NCBI GenBank assembly: GCA_003696675.1
Contig: RFGH01000159.1
Span: forward strand, 1 to 45,732
Reading direction: 5' to 3'
Length of the DNA: 45,732 bases
From: Planctomycetota bacterium
Lineage (GTDB): Bacteria; Planctomycetota; Phycisphaerae; Phycisphaerales; UBA1924
Under the pieces are notes generated by a model. The model searched no databases, was not told the origin of the DNA, and was given only the letters and a program-made list of their open reading frames with translations. This document shows, piece after piece, positions 39,590 through 45,732 of the stretch. A program made the translations under genes and the position numbers. The number at the start of each line of letters is the position of its first letter. Within the stretch, counting starts at the first letter, position 1.

Positions 39590-40747
39590 ATGTCAACCGA
39601 CCACAACCGTGTGGAACTCAACCCGCCGCGCAGCACCCAGCCGGTCAACGAGAAAGCCGCCCCCCCCGAACAGCCCGAGGTCCGCCGCGCCGACGACGGG
39701 GAAGTGCAAGAACGCATCATCGAGCTGCTCGATATGGTCGCGGGCGGCGCGGACGAGTACGACGCCAAGCTCGTCCGCGAGCTGATCACCGCCGCACTCA
39801 AGCTCATCCCCGACGGTCGGGACACCGGGGAACTCAAGCTCATGACCGCGGCGATGAAAGAGCTGCGCTACGCGTACCGGGTGTTCGCACAGTACCCCGA
39901 GCCGCACAAGGTCACCATCTTCGGCAGCGCGCGAACCCCGGAGGATCACCCGGACTACCGGGCCGCCGTCGAGTTCTCCAGGATCATGGCCAAAGCGGGC
40001 TGGATGTCTATCACCGGAGCGGGCGACGGCATCATGAAGGCCGGGCACGAGGGCCCCGGACGCGAAGCATCCTTCGGTGTCGCCATCCGTCTGCCCTTCG
40101 AAACCAGTGCCAACGAGGTCATCAAGGGCGACGAGAAGCTCATCAACTTCCGTTACTTCTTCACCCGCAAGCTCATGTTCCTCTCACAGGCGGACGCCGT
40201 CGTCTGCTTCCCGGGCGGCTTCGGGACCCTCGACGAGTGCTTCGAAGCGCTCACGCTCATCCAGACCGGCAAAGCCAGCATGTTGCCCGTGGTGTTCGTC
40301 GAAGGAGAACCTGTCCCCGGCGTCACGACTTCCGGCGGCGATCCGGACAAGGCTGTCGCGGGCTACTGGCAAGGCTGGCTCACATTCGTCCGTGATCAAC
40401 TGCTTCGCCGCGGATGGATCAGCCCCGAGGACGAAAACCTGTTCTACATCGCACGGGATCCCGCGGACGCCGCCGCCCATGTGCTCGGCTTTTATGCCGT
40501 CTATCACTCCGCCCGCTATGTGCGTGACGATCTGGTCATCCGCATCAAGAAGAAACTGACAGAGGCACAGATCGAGCAGCTCAACGATGAGTTCGCCATC
40601 CTCGTCAAGTCCGGCCGCATCGAGCAACGGGACGCATACCCCCAGGAGCGAGACCACCTCACGCTGCCCCGCATCGCGTTCACCCACACACGCCACAAGT
40701 TCGGGCTCGTCCGCGCACTCATCGATCGGATCAACTCGTTCGCATGA
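39590..40747 (+). CDS. LOG family protein (lysine decarboxylase-like / nucleotide 5'-monophosphate hydrolase)
   Basis: A 385-aa protein with the Rossmann-type LOG domain at about 95-300. The signature is PGGFGTLDE (residues about 207-215), with KVTIFGSART, SITGAGDGIMKAGHEG and FFTRKLMFLSQADAVVCF upstream. LOG proteins hydrolyse nucleoside 5'-monophosphates (cytokinin-activating or PpnN-like activity); earlier annotation as lysine decarboxylase is misleading. N- and C-terminal extensions (about 90 and 80 residues) make it closer in size to PpnN-like forms than to the 180-aa minimal type. GGAG at 39581-39584 precedes ATG 39590. The stop overlaps the next start as ATGA. Confidence 0.9.
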   Translation: MSTDHNRVELNPPRSTQPVNEKAAPPEQPEVRRADDGEVQERIIELLDMVAGGADEYDAKLVRELITAALKLIPDGRDTGELKLMTAAMKELRYAYRVFAQYPEPHKVTIFGSARTPEDHPDYRAAVEFSRIMAKAGWMSITGAGDGIMKAGHEGPGREASFGVAIRLPFETSANEVIKGDEKLINFRYFFTRKLMFLSQADAVVCFPGGFGTLDECFEALTLIQTGKASMLPVVFVEGEPVPGVTTSGGDPDKAVAGYWQGWLTFVRDQLLRRGWISPEDENLFYIARDPADAAAHVLGFYAVYHSARYVRDDLVIRIKKKLTEAQIEQLNDEFAILVKSGRIEQRDAYPQERDHLTLPRIAFTHTRHKFGLVRALIDRINSFA

Positions 40748-41787
40748 GCCGCGCGAGCCGGACATCCTGCACACTCTGCGTTATGCTCGCACTCGTGCCG
40801 ACTGGCGTCATGTCGGGATGCCAGCGATGGCGCGAGGCCAGGCAGGCCCGCGCCGAAGACCAACGCGTCGAGCTGGCCCGAACGCTCGATCCGATCACCA
40901 GCCAAGCGACCGCGCCAGATCCCGGTCTCGAGGTGGTCGTCTGGACCGCCCAGGACTTCGGCTACGCCGCGGCCCGGGCGCTCCTGCCCTACGCCGACCG
41001 CCCCGTGCCCATGCCCCATGCCGATCTGGAGGCGTGGCGTCGAGCCGGGCTTCGCATTTTCGCCGTGCCGATCGACGAGATCGACGCCGTGCTCGCCAAC
41101 GCACCGCCCATCTTCCCCGTCCAACGCCAGCGCTTCGGCCAGCTCACACGCTGGGCGCCGGTCATCCGCGGCCCGCGAGCGCCGGCCACCGATCTGGGCC
41201 CGGGTGATCCGCTCCCCGCAGGGCGCCCCCGGCTCATCGCACGAGCATGGGTCGAGCCGGACCTGACCGCAGGCGTTGCACGCGAGGTTATCCGCACCGA
41301 ACTCGGCGTGCAGATCGAACGAGCCCTGCGAACGCCCGGCTCGCTGATCGAGGACCCCGGGCTCGCCACCATCGCCGACGAGGGTGTCGTCGCCGCCACG
41401 CTGCTCACCGGCTTCACGACCGACGGGCGCGACGCCATCGTCATCGTCGGCGAATCACCCGCCGTCGATTGGTCGCAGCTGCCCGAGCCGACACTCGCGT
41501 CTGGCCCGAGTCATGACGCCGTCGGACCCGCGCCGTCCGTGCCGACGGATGCACCCAACATCCCCCCGCCCGACCCGACCGACCAGCAACCACCGTCGCC
41601 CGGCGTCCGCAGCGTCACGACCATCGGCCCCGATGCGCCGACCGAGCGCACGCTGGGCGAGTGGATGCTCACCACCCCCGGCGTCCCCGCCCGCGACGGG
41701 CGCCCCGATGCGGCCCCGCGCCGCGTTTTCGTTGTGCTCATCCCCCGCACATCCTCGCCGGCATCCGCCGACGGAGAATCATCTTGA
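40744..41787 (+). CDS. Hypothetical lipoprotein
   Basis: A 347-aa protein that I do not recognise. The N terminus is a signal peptide with MSGC as lipobox, then QRWREARQARAEDQRVELARTL. The middle is a soluble domain with GLEVVVWTAQDFGYAAARALLP and RLIARAWVEPDLTAGVAREVIRTELGVQIERAL. The last 100 residues are Pro/Asp/Thr-rich and probably disordered. Both ends are coupled: ATGA with the LOG gene and TTGA with the exchanger gene. The couplings suggest co-expression but do not reveal the job. Confidence 0.75.
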   Translation: MSRASRTSCTLCVMLALVPTGVMSGCQRWREARQARAEDQRVELARTLDPITSQATAPDPGLEVVVWTAQDFGYAAARALLPYADRPVPMPHADLEAWRRAGLRIFAVPIDEIDAVLANAPPIFPVQRQRFGQLTRWAPVIRGPRAPATDLGPGDPLPAGRPRLIARAWVEPDLTAGVAREVIRTELGVQIERALRTPGSLIEDPGLATIADEGVVAATLLTGFTTDGRDAIVIVGESPAVDWSQLPEPTLASGPSHDAVGPAPSVPTDAPNIPPPDPTDQQPPSPGVRSVTTIGPDAPTERTLGEWMLTTPGVPARDGRPDAAPRRVFVVLIPRTSSPASADGESS

Positions 41788-42728
41788 CCGTACTCATCTC
41801 CTTGCTCCTGCTCGCCGTCGGACTGGTCATCCTGATCCTCGGCGCCGACGCCCTCGTCCGCTCCGCGGCCACCCTCGCCCGACGCCTGGGAGTGTCCCAG
41901 TTCGTGGTCGGCGTCACCGTCGTCGCCTTCGGCACCAGCGCGCCGGAACTGTTCGCTTCCGCCGGCGCGGTTCTCCAGAACAAGACCGACATCGCCATCG
42001 GCAATGTGGTCGGGTCCAACATCGCAAACATCCTGCTCATCCTCGGCGCGGGCGCGGTCATCGCGCCCATGGCCCTGCACCGGCGCGTACGGCTGGTCGA
42101 GATCCCGGTGATGGCCGCCATCACCCTCGGCGCCTGGGTCATGCTTCTCGACGCCTCGCTCACACGCGTGGAGGGCGCGATCCTGGTCGCGGGTCTGTGC
42201 GGCTATGTCTACTGGGTCGTCCGCTCGGGCGCGATCGAGCTTGATGAAGACGCCAAACCCACCGGTTCGCCGCTGCGGGACATCCTCTTCCTCATCGGCG
42301 GCATCGTCGGGCTCGCGCTGGGGGCACGGGCGCTCGTGGATGGATCCGTGGGGCTGGCCCGCATCGCCGGTGTTCCCGAGGGCATCATCGGCGCGACCAT
42401 CATCGCGTTTGGGACCAGCCTGCCGGAGCTGGCCGCCACCGTGCGGGCCGGGCTGGCCCGACAGTCCGATATCGCGGTCGGCAACATCATCGGATCGAAT
42501 GTTTTCAACCTGCTGTGCGTGCTGGGCATCTGCACCCTGCTCCGCCCGCTGCAGATGCCAGACGCCATGGCGATCCACCTGCACGCGATGGGGGGAGTCA
42601 CCGTGCTCTTCATGTTCTTCGCCCTGGTACGCCACATGATCGGACGCATCGCCGGCGTCATCTTCCTCACGGGTTACCTCGTCTATGTGGGTTACCTGCT
42701 CTATGCGATCCTCGTGGAAACACCCTGA
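41784..42728 (+). CDS. Na+/Ca2+ (or K+-dependent) exchanger, CaCA family
   Basis: Membrane antiporter of 314 aa with about ten helices in two inverted halves. The two alpha-repeats are diagnostic: VVGVTVVAFGTSAPELFAS with GNVVGSNIANILLIL, and IIGATIIAFGTSLPELAAT with GNIIGSNVFNLLCVLG. These hold the acidic ion-binding Glu residues. The acidic cytosolic loop (ELDEDAKPTG) lies between the halves. It resembles YrbG/NCX_Mj. The start is TTG 41784, which forms a TTGA with the preceding stop and has GGAGA just upstream; the longer ATG ORF adds a charged tail that would spoil the first helix. Substrate is probably Ca2+ against Na+. Confidence 0.93.
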   Translation: MTVLISLLLLAVGLVILILGADALVRSAATLARRLGVSQFVVGVTVVAFGTSAPELFASAGAVLQNKTDIAIGNVVGSNIANILLILGAGAVIAPMALHRRVRLVEIPVMAAITLGAWVMLLDASLTRVEGAILVAGLCGYVYWVVRSGAIELDEDAKPTGSPLRDILFLIGGIVGLALGARALVDGSVGLARIAGVPEGIIGATIIAFGTSLPELAATVRAGLARQSDIAVGNIIGSNVFNLLCVLGICTLLRPLQMPDAMAIHLHAMGGVTVLFMFFALVRHMIGRIAGVIFLTGYLVYVGYLLYAILVETP

Positions 42729-42825
42729 TTCCCACGATTCTCAGCCGCCCTCCGAAGCAGGCGCCCGGCGAATCCGATGATGTCCGTGGAGGAGTTCCCG
42801 CGGACCTGGCGCGGGCGGTACAACC

Positions 42826-44109
42826 ATGCTGCGAGTCCCGATGTCCCAAGCCGAGCCGGGGATGACGCTGGCCATGCCGGTGTTCCACCCCGAGAACCCC
42901 CGGACCGTCCTGCTGCGGGCCGGGGCCGAGCTCGAGCGCCGGGGCATCGACCGGCTGCGTGAGATGCGCATCCCCGAGGTCTGGATCCGCTACCCGAAGC
43001 TGGAACTGATCTCGAGGTTCGTCTCCCCCGGCGTTGCCGCCGCCCGCGCCGAAATGTCCGGTGAGGTCTGCGCCGCGTTCGAGGCGGTCGGCAGGTCGGC
43101 CCATGCCAAGCTGGATTTCCCCGCATACCGCGCCGCCATGGGCGGCCTGGTCCAGAAACTGATCTGCGACAGCGACTCGGCCATCTTCGTCGGCGAGCTG
43201 GTCGATGCCGGCAAGCCCGCCATGCGCCACGGCGCCAATGTTGGCTTCATCGCGCTGCTGATGGGTCTGCGTTTGGGTTTCTATATGCTGCGCGAGCGGT
43301 CCCGCGTCTCCGCCGCACACGCCAAGGATGTCACCAACCTGGGCGTCGCCGCGATGCTGCACGACATCGGCATGACCCGACTGCCCGAACCGGTCCTGAA
43401 GCGATGGCGTGCCACCCGCGACGAGGCCGATCCGGAATGGCGTCAGCATGTCCGCATCGGGTTCGAGATGGTCCGCGGCAACATCGAGCCGAGCGCCGCG
43501 TCCAGCGTCCTGCATCACCACCAGCGATACGACGGTTCGGGCTTTCCCGTCCGCCGCACGCTGCAGGGGGAATGTGAGCCTTTCAAGGGCAGCGCGATTC
43601 ACATCTACGCCCGCATCATCGCGGCGGCCGACATGTATGACCGTCTGGTCAACCCCGCCTCCGATCCCGGCGATGACCCCAACGAACGCCCCGGGCTGCC
43701 GCCCGTGGCTGCGCTGCACCGTCTGATCGCCGGTTCTGACCGGGGCAAGATCGATCCCATCGTGCTGCGTGCGCTGCTGGCCGTATGCCCCGCGTACGCA
43801 CCCGGCACCATGGTGCGCCTGTCGAACGGCGTGCGTGCCGTCGTGACCGACTGGTCCGCCCACGATCCCTGCCGCCCCGTGGTCCACGAACTGTCCCACT
43901 TCGAAGACGAGGAACTGGGCGAACGCATCGACCTGGCCGAGGAAGCCAATCTGGTGATCGCCGAGGTCGGTGGGGTTGATACACGCCCGTTCAACTTCTA
44001 TCCGACCTCTCCCACCGAGTTCGATCTGGTCCACGCCGAGAAGGCAATGATGAACAGCGCGGTCGGGCAAGGCCCGGAGGGCGTCGAGCTGAAATCTACC
44101 GCTGCGTGA
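42826..44109 (+). CDS. HD-GYP-type metal-dependent phosphohydrolase
   Basis: A 427-aa protein with an N-terminal region like that of HD-GYP proteins (PMSQAEPGMTLAMPVFHPEN) and an HD-GYP domain at about 120-330. The metal ligands are retained: the first His in MRHGANVGF, HD in LHDIGMTRLP (H179, D180), the His in QHVRIGFEMV and the pair in LHHHQRYDGSGFP (D236). The GYP loop is GFP, and the usual Lys after HDIG is Met. HD-GYP enzymes degrade cyclic di-GMP or related dinucleotides, so activity is likely but altered specificity is possible. No receiver domain is present. ATG 42826 or ATG 42841 may be the start. It converges on the last gene. Confidence 0.85.
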   Translation: MLRVPMSQAEPGMTLAMPVFHPENPRTVLLRAGAELERRGIDRLREMRIPEVWIRYPKLELISRFVSPGVAAARAEMSGEVCAAFEAVGRSAHAKLDFPAYRAAMGGLVQKLICDSDSAIFVGELVDAGKPAMRHGANVGFIALLMGLRLGFYMLRERSRVSAAHAKDVTNLGVAAMLHDIGMTRLPEPVLKRWRATRDEADPEWRQHVRIGFEMVRGNIEPSAASSVLHHHQRYDGSGFPVRRTLQGECEPFKGSAIHIYARIIAAADMYDRLVNPASDPGDDPNERPGLPPVAALHRLIAGSDRGKIDPIVLRALLAVCPAYAPGTMVRLSNGVRAVVTDWSAHDPCRPVVHELSHFEDEELGERIDLAEEANLVIAEVGGVDTRPFNFYPTSPTEFDLVHAEKAMMNSAVGQGPEGVELKSTAA

Positions 44110-44118
44110 CGGGCCGGC

Positions 44119-45732
44119 TCAGCCCTGCGGCCGTCCGGTCCGCGGAGCGCCGCCGTTTCCGCCCGGCGCCGCCCCCGGGGCACCGCCCGAGGGACGCCGC
44201 CCGCCGGTCCGCTCACGCATCATCGCGGCGTAGTCGATCACGGGCTTGCCGTTCTCGTCGAGCATGTACCCCGCGGCCGCCAAGGCCGATTCGTCCCACG
44301 ACGAAGGGTTGGTGACCTCACCCGGCTTGGGATCACGCAGCAGCACGCGATCCCCGGCGTTGATGCCCTTGAGGATCTCGGCATCGGTGTCGCTCGTGCG
44401 TCCCAGCATCACCGGCACTCGGTCGAACCGTCCGTCGGCGCGAGCACGGATCACATAGCGTACCGGGCCTTCGTTGAACACGGCCTGCACCGGGACCGCC
44501 AGCACATCGTTGACGCGACCCAGCTCGATCCGCGCCTCGCAGCGCATCGTCGGCTTGAGCCCGCCCGCCGAACGCGCCGCGTCGGGGTCAAGATCGATCT
44601 TCACCGTATATTCGCGTCGGTTCGGGTCACGCCACCCGCCCGACTCGGCCAGTACGCCGATCGACTGCACCACCCCGGGGACCGTCTGGTCGACCGCATC
44701 GATCTTCACCGAGACCGGCTGACCCGGACGCACCCGCCCGGCGATCGATTCGTGAACCTTCACCGACGCGGTCATCTCGGTGGTGTCCGGCAGCACGATC
44801 AGCAGGTCGTTCGGCCCGACTTCGCGGCCGACGGCCAGCCCGCCCTCGTTCTGCCATCGCCAGTTGTCATTGTCCACGCTCGATCCATACACCACCAGCC
44901 CATCCCGCGGCGCGACCACCACGCAATGCTCGATCTGGTTGCGCAGCTCGGACAGTTTGTCTTCCCGGAGTTGCAGCTGACGCTGGCGATTGATGGTGTT
45001 GGCCTGCTTCGCCCGCAGATTGATCTCGTTCTCTTCGTTCACACGCTCCAGCTCGGCCTCGGCCTCCTCCACGGCACGCCGACGCTCCTCCGCGTCCTTG
45101 TAATACTGGTAGGTGTCATAGACCTTCTGATCGAGTTCCGCGGTTTTCAGGGCAGACACCGCCTCGATGTACGCGATCTCGTCACGGTCCAGCTCGTCCT
45201 TGCTCAGGAAGTCCTTCTTATACAGCTCGATCGAGTTCTCGTACTTGTTCTTGAGCCGTTCGAGGTTCTTCTGGGCACGCTCCAGAGCCAACTGCAGCTC
45301 CTGCCGCCGCTTGACCACATCGCCGGACTCCCACTGGTCGTAGGTCAGACGCGCGATCGACAGCTTCGATTCCGCGGCCCGAAGCTTCGACTCATTCTCC
45401 GAGACCTGGATCTTCTCGGCCGTCTGGGCGCTCTCGTAGTTCGTCCGTGCCTCGATGACCTGCAGCTCCTCCTCCGCGATGCGGTTGCGAAGCTCCTCGT
45501 CGTTCAGCCTGACGAGAACATCTCCCGTCCGGGCCATCGTGCCCTCGGGGATGATCTCAAGGATCGTGGTCCGGGTATCCACCTTGTTGCGAAGCTCGAG
45601 CTGGTTCTTGGCCTTCAGTTCGCCGTTGGCCAGCGTCGTGATGGTGAACGAACGGACGCTGGCCGTCGCCAGTTCCACCCCGTCCTGCGGGCCGGCTTCC
45701 GCCCCGTCGCTCCGCGTGGCCACCGCCACCCC
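44119..45732 (-). CDS. Efflux/secretion periplasmic adaptor (HlyD/MacA-like), 5' end outside the window
   Basis: The visible 537 codons lack a membrane anchor, and the reading frame is open to the right edge, so the N terminus is missing. The order is: barrel-sandwich half (LANGELKAKNQLELRNKVDTRTTILEIIPEG, ARTGDVLVRLNDEELRN), a very long coiled coil of about 190 residues rich in Glu/Lys/Arg, the returning half (VVAPRDGLVVYGSSVDN, VGRE), a beta-barrel (MTASVKVHESIAGRVRPGQPVSVKIDAVD) and a C-terminal domain (VLAVPVQAVFNEGPVRYVI). A disordered Gly/Pro/Arg tail ends it. It is distinct from the adaptor at 21523, with a longer coiled coil, and resembles ABC-type (MacA) adaptors; the transporter would lie beyond the edge. 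Confidence 0.88.
   Translation of the reverse strand, partial: GVAVATRSDGAEAGPQDGVELATASVRSFTITTLANGELKAKNQLELRNKVDTRTTILEIIPEGTMARTGDVLVRLNDEELRNRIAEEELQVIEARTNYESAQTAEKIQVSENESKLRAAESKLSIARLTYDQWESGDVVKRRQELQLALERAQKNLERLKNKYENSIELYKKDFLSKDELDRDEIAYIEAVSALKTAELDQKVYDTYQYYKDAEERRRAVEEAEAELERVNEENEINLRAKQANTINRQRQLQLREDKLSELRNQIEHCVVVAPRDGLVVYGSSVDNDNWRWQNEGGLAVGREVGPNDLLIVLPDTTEMTASVKVHESIAGRVRPGQPVSVKIDAVDQTVPGVVQSIGVLAESGGWRDPNRREYTVKIDLDPDAARSAGGLKPTMRCEARIELGRVNDVLAVPVQAVFNEGPVRYVIRARADGRFDRVPVMLGRTSDTDAEILKGINAGDRVLLRDPKPGEVTNPSSWDESALAAAGYMLDENGKPVIDYAAMMRERTGGRRPSGGAPGAAPGGNGGAPRTGRPQG

Noticed and set aside
1-45732. A complete defence island, prophage or integrated element
   Set aside because: No integrase, transposase, terminal repeats, tRNA attachment site or known defence gene was seen; composition is uniform across the window.

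Overview
The window looks like chromosomal DNA of a planctomycete, most likely of the Phycisphaerae type. The base composition is GC-rich. There is a PEP-CTERM-like secreted protein ending in a PAPGA variant sorting tail, several lipoproteins, zinc-ribbon membrane proteins of the CPxCGYxL type, a giant AsmA-like protein and a dispersed type II secretion gene cluster. This placement is inference from gene content; there is no rRNA or other phylogenetic marker beyond protein-coding genes. I saw no tRNA, rRNA, CRISPR array, insertion sequence or prophage. Coding density is very high, and most long antisense ORFs are GC-driven shadows.

Layout. 1-3.4 kb: a PIN-PhoH ATPase coupled by a 4-nt overlap to an HscA-like Hsp70. 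3.5-6.7 kb: a secreted parallel beta-helix protein, then a lipoprotein that joins a phosphatase-like HCx5R loop to a cytochrome c'-like CxxCH tail. 6.7-7.8 kb (minus): threonine dehydrogenase lacking its structural-zinc cysteines. 8.0-15.9 kb: an operon for type II secretion / pseudopilus assembly, in the order F-G-I-J-K-C-L-M-like, closed by a TPR lipoprotein that could be its pilotin; no gspD or gspE is present. 15.9-19.9 kb: a small lipoprotein (minus), a PheT without the OB-fold domain, and IlvE with a structured leader. 20-26.4 kb: a DASS-family transporter, then an RND efflux adaptor and permease. 26.5-30 kb (minus): queC-queE-queD for preQ0 synthesis, then an HtrA protease. 30-33.6 kb: a zinc-ribbon membrane protein, the PEP-CTERM-like protein (minus), TrmB (minus), a hotdog thioesterase and a second zinc-ribbon membrane protein. 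33.6-44.1 kb: RadA (minus), then a plus-strand series of AsmA-like protein, LOG-family protein, unknown lipoprotein, CaCA-type Na+/Ca2+ exchanger and HD-GYP-like protein. 44.1-45.7 kb (minus): a second efflux adaptor cut by the right edge.

Two window-wide architectural patterns stand out. First, ten genes that head transcription units have a TANNNT hexamer ending 5-9 nt before their start codon and no Shine-Dalgarno sequence, which suggests widespread leaderless mRNA. Operon-internal and a few other genes instead carry strong Shine-Dalgarno sites or start by an NTGA 4-nt overlap with the preceding stop. Second, five convergent gene pairs meet tail to tail with gaps of 10 nt or less, or overlapping, leaving no room for ordinary terminators.

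I do not see a complete new defence or mobile system. The most unusual individual items are the phosphatase-cytochrome c' lipoprotein, the zinc-site-less threonine dehydrogenase, the OB-less PheT and the symmetric 30-bp divergent promoter between trmB and the thioesterase gene.
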